NCBI RefSeq assembly: GCF_000731315.1
Contig: NZ_HG938353.1
Span: 3,224,001-3,288,000 of the forward strand
DNA from: Neorhizobium galegae bv. orientalis str. HAMBI 540
Lineage (GTDB): Bacteria > Pseudomonadota > Alphaproteobacteria > Rhizobiales > Rhizobiaceae
DNA length: 64,000 nt
Direction of reading: 5' to 3'
Below are positions 53,872 to 63,756 of the stretch, in pieces. The translations under genes and the position numbers were made by a program. The stretch's first letter is position 1; every line of letters begins with the position of its first letter. Below the pieces are notes generated by a model. That model was not told the origin of the DNA. It saw only the letters and a program-made list of their open reading frames with translations, and searched no databases.

Positions 53872-54887
53872 AGCGCAAACACCTTTGCCCGTCGCAGCGT
53901 CACAAAACCACCCTCGCCCGCCTTCACTGCCCGCTCCGGCTCGACGTCGAATTCCAGCTGTTCGCCGGTCTCGGTGGTCGCCAGCACCCGCCGGCCGTCC
54001 GGGCGGTCGAGCACGCGGGTGATGCTGGCCGGAATGCCCGGCCCCTGCGCGGACCAGTCGAGATCGGCGGGGCGGGCGTAGAGTTCGGCCTTGCCGTCCG
54101 CCATGCCGGAAACGTCGATCGCAGCACCGCTTGCATAAGCCTTGCCGTCGCGCACTTCCGCGGCGAGCACGTTGGCGTCGCCGAGAAACTTCATCACGAA
54201 GGCGGATTGCGGATTGCGGCAGACTTCTTCCGCCGTGCCCTGCTGGATGATGTGGCCGTCTTTCAGGATGACGACGCGATCCGCGAGATCCAGCGCCTCC
54301 TCCTGGTCGTGGGTAACGAAGATCGTGGTGATGCCGAGCTCGCGGTGGATCTCGCGCAGCCAGCGGCGCAGGTCGTGGCGCACATTGGCGTCGAGCGCCC
54401 CGAACGGCTCGTCGAGCAGCAGAACCTTGGGATCGACCGACAGCGCCCGGGCCAGCGCCACGCGCTGCCGCTGACCGCCGGAAATCTGCGCCGGGAACCG
54501 GTCGCCGAGACCTTCCAGGCGCACCAATCTCAGCAGCTCTACGACACGCGCCTCGATCGCCGCTTTCTCGCGCTTCACTTTCGAGACCTTCATGCCGAAG
54601 GCGATGTTTTCCGCCACCGTCATATGCGGAAACAGCGCGTAATGCTGGAAGACGAAACCGACGCCGCGGTCGCGCACCGGAATGTCGGTAGCGTCCTGGT
54701 CGCCGAAATAGATGTGGCCGCCATCGGCATATTCGAGACCGGCGACCATGCGCAGGATGGTCGTCTTGCCGGAACCGGACGGGCCGAGCAGCGCGACGAG
54801 CTCGCCGCTTTCGATCTCCAAGGAAACATCCCGCACGGCACGGAAGGTCTCGAAGGTTTTGACGACGTTTTCGAGGCGGATTTTCAT
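53868..54887 (-). CDS. cysA: Sulfate/thiosulfate ABC importer ATPase
   Basis: CysA of 339 aa. Walker [10 protein letters not shown] (about 35-43), signature ISGGQRQR, Walker [17 protein letters not shown]-loop [17 protein letters not shown]-terminal TOBE-like regulatory part follows. ATG 54887 overlaps cysW by 4 bp; the long open frame upstream belongs to another frame of cysW. It is the last gene of the sulfate operon. Confidence 0.92.
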   Translation of the reverse strand: MKIRLENVVKTFETFRAVRDVSLEIESGELVALLGPSGSGKTTILRMVAGLEYADGGHIYFGDQDATDIPVRDRGVGFVFQHYALFPHMTVAENIAFGMKVSKVKREKAAIEARVVELLRLVRLEGLGDRFPAQISGGQRQRVALARALSVDPKVLLLDEPFGALDANVRHDLRRWLREIHRELGITTIFVTHDQEEALDLADRVVILKDGHIIQQGTAEEVCRNPQSAFVMKFLGDANVLAAEVRDGKAYASGAAIDVSGMADGKAELYARPADLDWSAQGPGIPASITRVLDRPDGRRVLATTETGEQLEFDVEPERAVKAGEGGFVTLRRAKVFAL

Positions 54888-55777
54888 TGGGTTTTCTCCG
54901 CGGGATTGGCGACCAGAGCCGGGCGACGGACGCGGCCGGCACCCTGGCGCTCCAGCGCCACCTTGGCGATGATGGTGAAGACGGCGATGAGCGCCAGGAT
55001 GGAGGCCGCGGCAAAGGCGCCTGCCGCCTGGTAGTCGTGATAGAGCAGCTCGATATGCAGCGGCAGCGTATTGGTCTGCCCGCGAATATTGCCGGAGACC
55101 ACCGAGACCGCCCCGAACTCGCCCATGACGCGGGCGTTGCAGAGCACGACGCCGTAAAGCAGCGCCCATTTAATGTTCGGCAGCGTCACCGAGAAGAAGG
55201 TCCGCCAGCCGGACGCGCCGAGCGAGGTCGCGGCTTCTTCGAGATCGCGGCCCTGCGCCTGCATCAGCGGGATAAGTTCGCGGGCGACGAAGGGGGCGGT
55301 GACGAACATCGAGGCGAGGATGATGCCAGGGATCGCAAACAGGATCTTGACCCCGTATTCATCCAGCGTCGGACCGAAGACGCCCTGCAGGCCATAAACG
55401 AAGAGATAGGCGACACCCGCGACGATCGGCGAGACCGAAAACGGGATCTCGATGACGACCAGCAGGAAGCGCCTGCCCCAGAAGTCGAACTTGGTGATCG
55501 ACCAGGCGGCTGCGATCCCGAAAGCGGTGTTGACTGGCACGGCGACGATTGCCGCAAACACCGTGAGCCCGATCGCATGCAGCGTATCCGGGTGAATGAT
55601 CGTGTCGCGATAGACAGCCCACCCCTTCGAAAAAGCCTCGACGCCGATGACCACCAGCGGCGCGACGATCAGCAGGGCGACGATCACCAGAACGATGCCG
55701 ATCAGCATCCGGCGGAAGAGCGGCTGGTCGCCGACGCGCGGCGGCTTTCTGCCTGTACGGGCCGCACCCATGGTCAC
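54884..55777 (-). CDS. cysW: Sulfate ABC importer permease CysW
   Basis: Permease of 297 aa with six helices. Recognisable CysW features are [23 protein letters not shown], the [25 protein letters not shown] coupling loop, and [21 protein letters not shown]. It overlaps cysT and cysA by 4 bp each. Confidence 0.92.
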   Translation of the reverse strand: MTMGAARTGRKPPRVGDQPLFRRMLIGIVLVIVALLIVAPLVVIGVEAFSKGWAVYRDTIIHPDTLHAIGLTVFAAIVAVPVNTAFGIAAAWSITKFDFWGRRFLLVVIEIPFSVSPIVAGVAYLFVYGLQGVFGPTLDEYGVKILFAIPGIILASMFVTAPFVARELIPLMQAQGRDLEEAATSLGASGWRTFFSVTLPNIKWALLYGVVLCNARVMGEFGAVSVVSGNIRGQTNTLPLHIELLYHDYQAAGAFAAASILALIAVFTIIAKVALERQGAGRVRRPALVANPAEKTQ

Positions 55778-56595
55778 CCCCTCACCGTGTAGCGAAGCGC
55801 CCGCGACTGCATCCAGTTGGTCAGCGCGAGCATGACGAAGGCGGCAATCAGCAGCACGGAGGCGATGGCGGCGGCGGCCTGGTAGTCGTATTCCTCAAGC
55901 CGGATGAAGACGAGAAGTGCAGTGATCTCCGTCGACATCGGCTGATTGCCGGCGATGAAGATGATCGCACCAAACTCACCGAGCGAGCGGGCAAAGGAGA
56001 GCGATACGCCGGCCAGAAGCGCCGGGGTCAGAAGCGGCAGGATGACCTTGCGGAAGATTGTCCAGTCCGAGCCGCCGAGCGACTGCGCCGCCTCTTCCAG
56101 CGCCGGATCCAGATCTTCCAGCACCGGCTGCACGGTGCGTACGATGAACGGCAGCGAGGTGAAGCACATCGCGATCATGATGCCGAGTGGCGTATAGGCG
56201 ACCTTGATGCCGAGGTCGGCGAGGATAGAACCGAACCAGCCGTTGGTGGTGAAAAGCGCCGTCAGGGCAATGCCGGCCACCGCCGTCGGCAGCGCGAAGG
56301 GCAGATCGACCATGGCGTCGACGATCCGCCAGCCCGGGAACCGATAGCGCGTCAGTACCCAGGCGAGCGCCAGGCCGAAGAACAGGTTGAAGGTGGTGGC
56401 GCCGAGCGCCGAAAGCACGGTGACGCGGTAGCTCGCGAGCGCCCGCGACGAGGAGACGATCCGCCAGTAATCCTCCGGGCCGAGGCTCGCGGCCTTGAAG
56501 ACCAGAGCTGCCAGGGGCAGGACCACGATCAGCCCGACATAAAACAGCGTCACCCCCAGCGACAGGCGTAACCCGGGCAGGACATTGCGTCTCAA
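55774..56595 (-). CDS. cysT: Sulfate ABC importer permease CysT
   Basis: Permease of 273 aa. Features are NVLPGLRLSLGVTLFYVGLIV, FALPTAVAGIALTALF, EEAAQSLGGSDWTIFRKVILP and ARSLGEFGAIIFIAGN. The start is most likely TTG 56595, with GAGGAAA 7 nt upstream; in-frame upstream sequence runs through the hairpin and into the end of the binding-protein gene and is not protein-like. Confidence 0.88.
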   Translation of the reverse strand: MRRNVLPGLRLSLGVTLFYVGLIVVLPLAALVFKAASLGPEDYWRIVSSSRALASYRVTVLSALGATTFNLFFGLALAWVLTRYRFPGWRIVDAMVDLPFALPTAVAGIALTALFTTNGWFGSILADLGIKVAYTPLGIMIAMCFTSLPFIVRTVQPVLEDLDPALEEAAQSLGGSDWTIFRKVILPLLTPALLAGVSLSFARSLGEFGAIIFIAGNQPMSTEITALLVFIRLEEYDYQAAAAIASVLLIAAFVMLALTNWMQSRALRYTVRG

Positions 56596-56622
56596 GCGGT
56601 CGTTTCCTCTTTGCACGGCAAA

Positions 56623-56648
56623 GCCCGGCGAACTTTCGTTCGCCGGGC
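56623..56648 (-). terminator. Hairpin between sulfate-binding protein and cysT
   Basis: Perfect 11-bp stem GCCCGGCGAAC/GTTCGCCGGGC with loop TTTC. It lies 27 bp past the binding-protein stop and before the cysT ribosome site, again a partial-terminator or stabiliser position. Confidence 0.7.
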
Positions 56649-56675
56649 GAGGCTTGGTTGAAGTCCAGTCTGCGC

Positions 56676-57674
56676 TTAGCGGCTGCCGTACAGCTTGTCG
56701 AGGGTGCCGCCGGAGGCGAAGTGATCCTTCTGGATCTTGTCCCAACCGCCGAAGACGTCGTCGACCTTGACGAGGCGGATCGCCGGGAACTGATCCTTGA
56801 ACTCGCCGGCGACCTTCTCGTTGTTGACGCGATGGCCGAACTGGGCAGCGATCCGCTGCCCTTCTTCCGTGTAGAGGAAGTCGAGATAGGACTTCGCGAG
56901 GGCTTCTGTGCCGTGCTTCTTGGCAACCTTGTCGACCACCGCGACCGGGAATTCGGCGAGCAGGCTGACCGACGGGATGACGCTCTGGACCTTGTCGGCG
57001 CCGTACTGCTTGACGATGCCGCGGGTCTCCGCCTCGAAGGTGATCAGCACGTCGCCGGTTTCACGCTCGACGAAGGTAGTGGTGGAGGCGCGACCGCCGG
57101 TATCGAAGACCGGCACGTTGTCGAAGATCTTGGTGATATAAGCATCGACCTTCTCTTCGTCGCCCTTATAGGCTTCCTTGGCCCAGGCGTAGGCGGCGAG
57201 ATAGGTGTAGCGGGCGTTGCCCGAGGTCTTCGGGTTCGGGAAAACGGCATGCACGTCAGCGCGAGCCAGATCGGCCCAATCCTTGATGTTCTTCGGATTG
57301 CCGGCGCGCACCAGGAACGACGGGAAGGAATAGAAGGGCGAGGCGTTATTGGCATACGCCTTTGTCCAGTCCTTGGCGACGAAGCCGTTCTTGGCGAGGA
57401 AATCGATGTCCGTCGACTGATTGAAAGTCACGACGTCGGCTTCGAGGCCTTCGAGGATCGAGCGGGCCTGCTTCGAGGTGCCTGCATGCGACTGGTCGAT
57501 GGTGACGCCCGGATGGCCCTTGATGAAGGCTTCGTTCTCGGCGACGAACAGTTCGCGCGACACGTCGTAGGAAGCGTTGAGCAGTTTCGTCGGCGACTGG
57601 GCCAGCGCGGGGGTGACGAAAAGCGCGGCCAAGGGAGCAATAAGGGCGGTGCCGAGGATCAGGAGGCGGTTCAT
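56676..57674 (-). CDS. Sulfate-binding periplasmic protein
   Basis: Sulfate-binding protein (Sbp/CysP class) of 332 aa. The signal peptide ends at about residue 25 (LAALFVTPALAQ). The family signatures are LLNASYDVSREL, SHAGTSKQARSI, FNQSTDIDFLAKNG and NPKTSGNARYTYLAAYAWA. Upstream is a 209-bp gap with the probable sulfate-starvation promoter; I see no clear operator in it beyond a short GGAGC/GCTCC hairpin at 57796-57816. Confidence 0.92.
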   Translation of the reverse strand: MNRLLILGTALIAPLAALFVTPALAQSPTKLLNASYDVSRELFVAENEAFIKGHPGVTIDQSHAGTSKQARSILEGLEADVVTFNQSTDIDFLAKNGFVAKDWTKAYANNASPFYSFPSFLVRAGNPKNIKDWADLARADVHAVFPNPKTSGNARYTYLAAYAWAKEAYKGDEEKVDAYITKIFDNVPVFDTGGRASTTTFVERETGDVLITFEAETRGIVKQYGADKVQSVIPSVSLLAEFPVAVVDKVAKKHGTEALAKSYLDFLYTEEGQRIAAQFGHRVNNEKVAGEFKDQFPAIRLVKVDDVFGGWDKIQKDHFASGGTLDKLYGSR

Positions 57675-57883
57675 GCAAGTCTCCGGTGTTCGATGGTGAC
57701 GATGAAACTACCGGTACGTCCATCAAACCGCGAGGAACCCCGCACCCTGCTTTGTGAGCGCCTTAGAAATTTTGTCCATTTTTCGCCATGTTGGCGGAGC
57801 TTTTCGCTCAAGCTCCAGAGAAGCGCTCCCACCGTCGAAGGAGGAAGCGCCGTCTAAGCCACGGCAACTCGATTACGGATACC

Positions 57884-58087
57884 TCACGCGACACTGCGCG
57901 ACGGTTCCATCTCGTGGATGACCTTGGTGATTTCCGAACGGAACTCCGGCGTATCCTGATGACCGTGTACGGTAATGGCGTGCTGTACCGCAGCGTTGAC
58001 GAGTTCGTCCATGCTGTCGGCCGAGATGGCTACGGTGCATTTCATCTCGCTCGGAAACTCGCGGCAATCGATGTATTGGCGTCCCAT
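57884..58087 (-). CDS. DUF1059 small protein
   Basis: A 67-aa protein of the DUF1059 family. MGRQYIDCREFPSEMKCTVAISADSMDELVNAAVQHAITVHG shows the conserved cysteine pair and the VxHxxxxHG-like region. Start ATG 58087 is fixed by GGAGG. It lies upstream of the sulfate genes on the same strand but 209 bp away, so it need not be in that operon. Function unknown. Confidence 0.85.
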   Translation of the reverse strand: MGRQYIDCREFPSEMKCTVAISADSMDELVNAAVQHAITVHGHQDTPEFRSEITKVIHEMEPSRSVA

Positions 58088-58185
58088 GTCTGCCTCCATC
58101 ACAAGCTCTGAACCGATTGGCCAGAGGACGGGAATTTACTCCCTTTGCGCAGAGGAAACAAACACCGCCTGCCTGATCAATCGGC

Positions 58186-59079
58186 CTAGCTCGTCCCGCT
58201 CGCCTTCCCCCGCAGCATCTGGATGATGGCGGAAAAATCGTCCGCGCCGTGCCCCGTCTTTTCAAACTCGGCATAAAGCTCGGCCGCGTGGGCGCCGAGC
58301 GGCGTCGCTGCACCGGACTGTTTTGCGGCCTCCTGCGACAGCGTCAGGTCCTTCAGCATCAGCGCTGCGGCAAAACCCGGTTTGTAGTCGTTGTTGGCGG
58401 GTGAAGTCGGCACCGGACCCGGCACCGGGCAATAGGTGGTGAGCGACCAGCACTGGCCGGACGAGGTGGAGGCAACGTCGAACAGCGCCTGATGCGAAAG
58501 ACCGAGCTTTTCCGCCAGGCCAAATGCTTCGCAGACGCCGATCATCGATATGCCCAATATCATGTTGTTGCAGATTTTTGCCGCCTGGCCGGCGCCGGCG
58601 TCGCCGCAATGGACGATCTTCTTTCCCATCGCCTCGAGGATCGGCTTGCCCAGGGCGAATGCTTTTTCCGAACCGCCGACCATGAAGGTCAGCGTGCCGG
58701 CCGCCGCCCCGCCGGTGCCGCCGGAGACGGGTGCATCGAGCGAGATGCAGTTCATAACGTCGGCCAGTTCATGCGCCTTGCGGGCGTTTTCCACATCAAT
58801 GGTCGAGCAGTCGATGACGAGAGTGCCCTCGGGGATGAGCGTAGTGAGATCGGTCCACACGGCCGTGACGTGCTGCCCCTTCGGCAGCATGGTGATGACA
58901 CATTCCGCATCGCTGACGGCTTCCGCCAGCGCTCCGGAGGCCTTCACGCCCGTCTCGGCGGCTGCCTTTACGGACGTTTCCGACAAGTCGAAGCCGCGCA
59001 CTTCATGGCCTGCTTTCACAAGATTGGCGGCCATCGGCCCGCCCATATTGCCAAGGCCCACGAAAGCGATCTTGCTCAT
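58186..59079 (-). CDS. mmsB: 3-hydroxyisobutyrate dehydrogenase
   Basis: NAD-dependent beta-hydroxyacid dehydrogenase of 297 aa in valine degradation. The N-terminal Rossmann motif KIAFVGLGNMGGPMAANLVKAGHEV, the substrate loop DAPVSGGTGGAAAGTL, the catalytic lysine region GAGQAAKICNNMILG, and the HIBADH-type NDYKPGFAAALMLKDL identify it. ATG 59079 has GGAGGAAG upstream. Last gene of the operon that includes the hydrolase and GMC oxidoreductase. Confidence 0.92.
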   Translation of the reverse strand: MSKIAFVGLGNMGGPMAANLVKAGHEVRGFDLSETSVKAAAETGVKASGALAEAVSDAECVITMLPKGQHVTAVWTDLTTLIPEGTLVIDCSTIDVENARKAHELADVMNCISLDAPVSGGTGGAAAGTLTFMVGGSEKAFALGKPILEAMGKKIVHCGDAGAGQAAKICNNMILGISMIGVCEAFGLAEKLGLSHQALFDVASTSSGQCWSLTTYCPVPGPVPTSPANNDYKPGFAAALMLKDLTLSQEAAKQSGAATPLGAHAAELYAEFEKTGHGADDFSAIIQMLRGKASGTS

Positions 59080-59105
59080 GTCTTCCTCCCCTCCTCGTTG
59101 TTGCT

Positions 59106-60185
59106 TTAAAGTCTGTGATCCGGAAACAGAACCGGATGCCGCGCAGCAAAATAGCGGTCGAGATCCGTATCCGCGACCTCCTCCAGCGTTGCCGGAGACC
59201 ATTTGGGATTGCGGTCCTTGTCGATGATCGCGGCGCGCACGCCCTCGTAGAAATCGTGGTTGTGCAGGATTTCAGCGCCGGCGGTGAATTCCCGCTCCAG
59301 GCATTCGACAAGGCTCGAACTTTCGCGGCCGCGCCTGACAAGCCGAAGCGCGAGCTTGAGGCTGGTCGGCGACCGCTTGGCGATAATGTCGCGCGTCCTG
59401 ATGGAGAATTCATCATCCTCTCTATTCAGGGCTTCGACAACCTCCTCGACCGTATCGAAGCGAAAAACCCGGTCGATCAGGTCGCGATGGGCTTCGAGCG
59501 GGCTTTCGCCCGGCGTAACGGCGAAACGATCGATCACCGCCCGCACCTGCTCGTCGGACGCGCCGCCCTTCAGTTCTCCCAGCGCCTTGACAAGCGGGCC
59601 GAGCCGCTCCGATGGCACGTTCACATCGGCAAGATTGGCATAGATGGCGTCCGCCGCGCCAATCACCTCCCCTGTCAGCCCTATCCAGGTGCCGGTCTCG
59701 CCAGGCGCGCGGGGAAGCAGCCAGGTGGCGCCGACATCGGGCACGTAGCCGATGCCGGTCTCGGGCATGGCGAGACGGGTCCGTTCCGTGACGATCCGAT
59801 GTTTCCCATGCGAAGCGATCCCGACGCCGCCGCCCATGACGATGCCGTCCATCAGCACCACATACGGCTTCTCGTAACGAGAGATCATGTAGTTGAGGGG
59901 AAACTCCTCCCGCCAGAACCGGGTGACCTCCGGATCGTCCGATTTGCCGCTCTCGTAGATGACGCGGATATCACCGCCAGCGCAGAGGCCACGCTCCCCC
60001 TCGCCCTTGACGACGACACAGGAAATTTCCGGATTGCCGGCAAATTCCTCCAGCGCGGCCTTCATCGCTCGCACCATGGCGGAATTCAAGCTGTTCAGCG
60101 CCTTCGGCCGGTTGAGCAGAAAGACGGCGGCCGAACCGATGCGGTCGATGAGGACTTCGTCGCTCAGGATGGAGGTATCGGGCAT
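59106..60185 (-). CDS. 3-hydroxyisobutyryl-CoA hydrolase (enoyl-CoA hydratase family)
   Basis: Crotonase-fold protein of 359 aa; the length and pattern fit HIBYL-CoA hydrolase, which releases 3-hydroxyisobutyrate from its CoA ester in valine degradation. Markers are LNRPKALNSLNSAMV, GEGERGLCAGGDIRVIYE, MDGIVMGGGVGIASHG and MPETGIGYVPDVGATWLLPR. It is followed after 26 nt by 3-hydroxyisobutyrate dehydrogenase, the next step. Confidence 0.9.
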   Translation of the reverse strand: MPDTSILSDEVLIDRIGSAAVFLLNRPKALNSLNSAMVRAMKAALEEFAGNPEISCVVVKGEGERGLCAGGDIRVIYESGKSDDPEVTRFWREEFPLNYMISRYEKPYVVLMDGIVMGGGVGIASHGKHRIVTERTRLAMPETGIGYVPDVGATWLLPRAPGETGTWIGLTGEVIGAADAIYANLADVNVPSERLGPLVKALGELKGGASDEQVRAVIDRFAVTPGESPLEAHRDLIDRVFRFDTVEEVVEALNREDDEFSIRTRDIIAKRSPTSLKLALRLVRRGRESSSLVECLEREFTAGAEILHNHDFYEGVRAAIIDKDRNPKWSPATLEEVADTDLDRYFAARHPVLFPDHRL

Positions 60186-60198
60186 GCGTTTCTCCGGT

Positions 60199-61794
60199 CT
60201 ACCGATTGTCTGCCAGGATCATCTCCGCCGCCTTTTCAGCGATCATGATCGTCGGCGAGTTGGTGTTGCCGGAGACTATATTAGGCATGATCGAGGCATC
60301 GGCGATACGCAGCCTTCCGACTGCGCGCATTTTGAGGCGGGGATCGACGACGCTGTCCGGATCGGATCCCATCCGCGCGGTGCCGACCGGATGGAAGATC
60401 GTCGTGCCGATGTCGCCGGCTGCCTTTTCGAGGTCCGCATCGGTCTCGTAGGACGGACCCGGCTTGTATTCCTCCGGATGATAGCGCGCAAACGCCGGCT
60501 TTTTGACGATCTCGCGGGTGATCCGGATCGACTTGACGGCAACGTCACGGTCGGCCGCGGTCGACAGGTAATTCGGATGGATGCCCGGCACTGCCGCAAA
60601 GTCTGGGCTTTTCAAATGCACGGAACCGCGGCTCTCGGGACGAAGATTGCACACACTGGCAGTCATTGCCGGGAACGAGTGGACCGGCTCGCCGAACTTG
60701 TCGAGCGAGACAGGCTGGACGTGGTATTCGAGATCCGGCGTCTCCTTGTCGGGACCGGATTTGGTGAAGATGCCGAGCTGGCTCGGCGCCATCGACATCG
60801 GCCCGGAGCGCTTCAGCGCATATTCCAGCCCGATCGACGCCTTGCCGATCAGGCTCGAGGCCTTTTCGTTGAGGGTCGGAACGCCGGTCACCTTGTAGAC
60901 GAGGCGGAGCTGCAGGTGGTCCTGCAGGTTCTCGCCGACGCCCTTCACTTCCTTGACCACCTCGACGCCCGCGTTTTGCAGGACATCGCCGCGGCCGATG
61001 CCGGAGAGCTCGAGGATATGCGGCGTGCCGATCGCGCCGGCGCTGAGCACGGTTTCCCGTTTGGCATAGGCCTTCTTCGCCACCCCATCATGCTGGAACT
61101 CGACGCCCCTCACCTCGCCGTTTTCGATGATCAGCTTTCGAACGTGCGCCTTGGTGAGCACGGTGAGGTTCGGCCGCTTCATCGCCGGGCGCAGGAAGCC
61201 CTTCGATGTGTTCCAGCGGATTCCGGAGCGCTGGTTGACGTCGAAATAGCTGGAGCCTTCGTTATTGCCGCGATTGAAGTCGTCGACGATCGGAATGCCG
61301 GCCTCTTCGGCGGCCTTCTGGAAGCTGTCGAGCACGGCCCAGCGCACCCGCGACTTCTCGATGCGCCATTCGCCACCGGCACCGTGCATGTCGTCGGCGC
61401 CCTTGTAGAAATCCTGGGATCTCTTGAAGATCGGCAGCACATCGTCCCAACCCCAGCCGGTGCAGCCCATCTGGCGCCACATGTCGTAGTCGTAAGCCTG
61501 GCCGCGCATGTAGATCATGCCGTTGATCGACGAGCAGCCGCCGAGGATCTTTCCACGCGGGTAGGAGAGCGAACGACCGTTCAGCCCCTCTTCCTTCTCG
61601 GTCGTAAAACACCAGTCGGTGCGCGGATTGTTGATGCAGTAGAGGTAACCGACGGGAATATGCACCCAGTGATAGTTGTCGTTGCCGCCCGCTTCGAGGA
61701 TCAGTACGCGGTTGCCGGGATCCTTCGATAGCCGATTGGCGAGGACGCAGCCGGCGCTGCCCGCCCCGATGACGATGTAGTCGTAATTTTCCAT
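60199..61794 (-). CDS. GMC-family FAD oxidoreductase (choline/alcohol dehydrogenase type)
   Basis: Flavoprotein of 531 aa. An N-terminal FAD-binding motif YIVIGAGSAGCVLANRL, the GMC signature YPRGKILGGCSSINGMIYMRGQ, and the second signature GAIGTPHILELSGIG are present. The catalytic histidine is in TIFHPVGTARMG and the asparagine in GNTNSPTIMIAE. It resembles choline dehydrogenase and polyol/PEG dehydrogenases. It lies 13 nt before the hydrolase gene and 70 nt after livM, so an alcohol linked to branched-chain metabolism is possible. Confidence 0.88.
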   Translation of the reverse strand: MENYDYIVIGAGSAGCVLANRLSKDPGNRVLILEAGGNDNYHWVHIPVGYLYCINNPRTDWCFTTEKEEGLNGRSLSYPRGKILGGCSSINGMIYMRGQAYDYDMWRQMGCTGWGWDDVLPIFKRSQDFYKGADDMHGAGGEWRIEKSRVRWAVLDSFQKAAEEAGIPIVDDFNRGNNEGSSYFDVNQRSGIRWNTSKGFLRPAMKRPNLTVLTKAHVRKLIIENGEVRGVEFQHDGVAKKAYAKRETVLSAGAIGTPHILELSGIGRGDVLQNAGVEVVKEVKGVGENLQDHLQLRLVYKVTGVPTLNEKASSLIGKASIGLEYALKRSGPMSMAPSQLGIFTKSGPDKETPDLEYHVQPVSLDKFGEPVHSFPAMTASVCNLRPESRGSVHLKSPDFAAVPGIHPNYLSTAADRDVAVKSIRITREIVKKPAFARYHPEEYKPGPSYETDADLEKAAGDIGTTIFHPVGTARMGSDPDSVVDPRLKMRAVGRLRIADASIMPNIVSGNTNSPTIMIAEKAAEMILADNR

Positions 61795-61864
61795 GCTTTA
61801 TGCTCCAGGGAAATGCGCCCCGCGAACCACGTCCGCGGCCGCATCCCTGCGCCCTCCCTCTATC

Positions 61865-62872
61865 TTATCGTCTATGCTCGAAACCGAGCTTCCGGCCGAG
61901 CCGGGAGGCGTAGAATTCCCCGATAATACCCCGCCGGAAGACGAGGACGCAGACCATGAAGATCACGCCGGTGACGATCGTCACCGGAAATTGCGACGTC
62001 GCCAGATAGTTCTGCAGCGTGACCACCAGGCCGGCTCCGAAGATCGGTCCGATCAGCGTGCCGATGCCGCCCAGCAGCGTCATCAGGATCACTTCGCCGG
62101 ACATCTGCCAGGCGACGTCCGTCAGCGTCGCGAACTGGAAGACCAGCGCTTTCAGCCCGCCCGCAAGGCCGGCCAGTGCCGCCGACATCACGAAGGCGCC
62201 GAGCTTGTAGCGGGCGACGGAATAGCCGAGCGAAATGGCGCGCGGTTCATTCTCCCGGATCGACCGGAGGATCATGCCGAAGGGCGAGTTGATGAACCGC
62301 CAGATGATCACCATGCCGATCAGAAACACACCAAGCACGAAGTAATACATGTTGGTCGAGCCGGAGAGATCGATGAAGCCAAACAGATGGCCGCGCGGCA
62401 CCGACTGGATGCCGTCCTCGCCCTGGGTGAACCGCGCCTGCAGGCAGAAGAAAAAGAACATCTGCGACAGAGCCAGCGTGATCATCGCGAAATAGATGCC
62501 CTGCCGGCGGATCGCGAAGAACCCCATGATCAGGCCGAGCAATGCAGCGCCCGCGACGCCGGTCAGGATGCCGAGTTCCGGCGGAAAGCCCCATTCCTTG
62601 ACCACGTGGGCGGTGAAATAGGCCGCCCCGCCGAAGAAGGTCGCATGACCGAAAGAGAGCAGCCCGGTATAACCGAGCAGCAGATTGAAGGCGCAGGCAA
62701 ACAGTGCGAAGCACAAGAGCTTCATCAGGAAGATCGGGTAGAAGAACATCGGCGCGAGGATCAGGGCCACAAGACCGATGATCAGGAAGATCGCATAGGT
62801 TCTGGAAGCGGTGGCCGACCGTTCGATACGCGGCTTGGCAGCGGTTTGGGTCATCTCGCTCATCTCACGCAT
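61865..62872 (-). CDS. livM: Branched-chain amino-acid-type ABC importer permease LivM
   Basis: Permease of up to 335 aa with 8-10 hydrophobic segments. LLCFALFACAFNLLLGYTGLLSFGHATFFGGAAYF is the LivM signature, and SIRENEPRAISLGYSVARYKL is the cytoplasmic coupling loop. It overlaps livH by 8 bp with ATG 62872; ATG 62863 or 62854 are possible starts. Confidence 0.9.
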   Translation of the reverse strand: MREMSEMTQTAAKPRIERSATASRTYAIFLIIGLVALILAPMFFYPIFLMKLLCFALFACAFNLLLGYTGLLSFGHATFFGGAAYFTAHVVKEWGFPPELGILTGVAGAALLGLIMGFFAIRRQGIYFAMITLALSQMFFFFCLQARFTQGEDGIQSVPRGHLFGFIDLSGSTNMYYFVLGVFLIGMVIIWRFINSPFGMILRSIRENEPRAISLGYSVARYKLGAFVMSAALAGLAGGLKALVFQFATLTDVAWQMSGEVILMTLLGGIGTLIGPIFGAGLVVTLQNYLATSQFPVTIVTGVIFMVCVLVFRRGIIGEFYASRLGRKLGFEHRR

Positions 62873-63752
62873 CCCGTCCGAAAAGGCCGGCAGGCCGAAG
62901 CAGAAGTACGATCGCCATGATCACGAAGATCACGATATTGGATGCTTCCGGATAGAACACCTTGGTGAGGCCTTCTGCAATGCCCAGCATGTAGCCGGTG
63001 AGGATGGCGCCCATGATCGAGCCCATGCCGCCGACCACGACCACTGCAAAAACGACAATGATGATGTTCGAACCCATCAGCGGCGAGACCTGGTAGATCG
63101 GCGCAGCCAGCACGCCGGCAAAGGCGGCGAGTGCTGCCCCCAGCCCGTAGGTAAGCGTCAGGAGCACCGGCACGTTGACGCCGAAGGCCTGGACCAGGAC
63201 CGGGTTTTCCGTTGCGGCACGAAGATAGGCGCCGAGCTTGGTCTTCTCGATCAGCAGCCATGTGCCGATGCAGGCGACCAGCGACACGACAACCACCCAG
63301 CCGCGATAGATGGGCAGGAACATGAAGCCGAGGTTGGTGCCGCCGGCCAGCTGCGCCGGCACCGAATAGGGCTGGCCCGCGGCACCATAGAGATACCGGA
63401 AAGTGCCCTCGATGGTCAGCGCCAGGCCGAACGTGAAGAGCAGGCCATAAAGCGGATCGAGATTGTAGAGCCGCGACAGCATCGTCCGTTCGATGATGGC
63501 TCCGAACAGGCCGACGACGATCGGCCCGAGGATCAGCGCGACCCAATAGTTGATGCCGAAATATTCCAGCATCAGCATAGCCGCAAAGGCGCCGAGCATG
63601 TATTGCGCACCATGGGCGAAGTTGATGACGCGCAGAAGGCCGAAGATGACCGCAAGGCCGAGGCTCAGGAGCGCGTAGAAGGACCCGTTGATCAGGCCGA
63701 TCAGGAGCTGCCCGAGAAAGGCCTGAAGCGGTATGCCGAAGATCATCGTCAT
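62865..63752 (-). CDS. livH: Branched-chain amino-acid-type ABC importer permease LivH
   Basis: Permease of 295 aa. LIGLINGSFYALLSLGLAVIFGLLRVINFAHG is the LivH signature and AYLRAATENPVLVQAFGVNV the coupling loop. Start ATG 63752 lies 4 nt after the livF stop. The importer class handles branched-chain amino acids but also amides, urea and other solutes. Confidence 0.9.
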   Translation of the reverse strand: MTMIFGIPLQAFLGQLLIGLINGSFYALLSLGLAVIFGLLRVINFAHGAQYMLGAFAAMLMLEYFGINYWVALILGPIVVGLFGAIIERTMLSRLYNLDPLYGLLFTFGLALTIEGTFRYLYGAAGQPYSVPAQLAGGTNLGFMFLPIYRGWVVVVSLVACIGTWLLIEKTKLGAYLRAATENPVLVQAFGVNVPVLLTLTYGLGAALAAFAGVLAAPIYQVSPLMGSNIIIVVFAVVVVGGMGSIMGAILTGYMLGIAEGLTKVFYPEASNIVIFVIMAIVLLLRPAGLFGRDA

Positions 63753-63756
63753 AACG

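Noticed and set aside
54888..55169. N-terminal extension of cysA
   Set aside because: Reads through cysW in another frame; CysA homology begins at ATG 54887.
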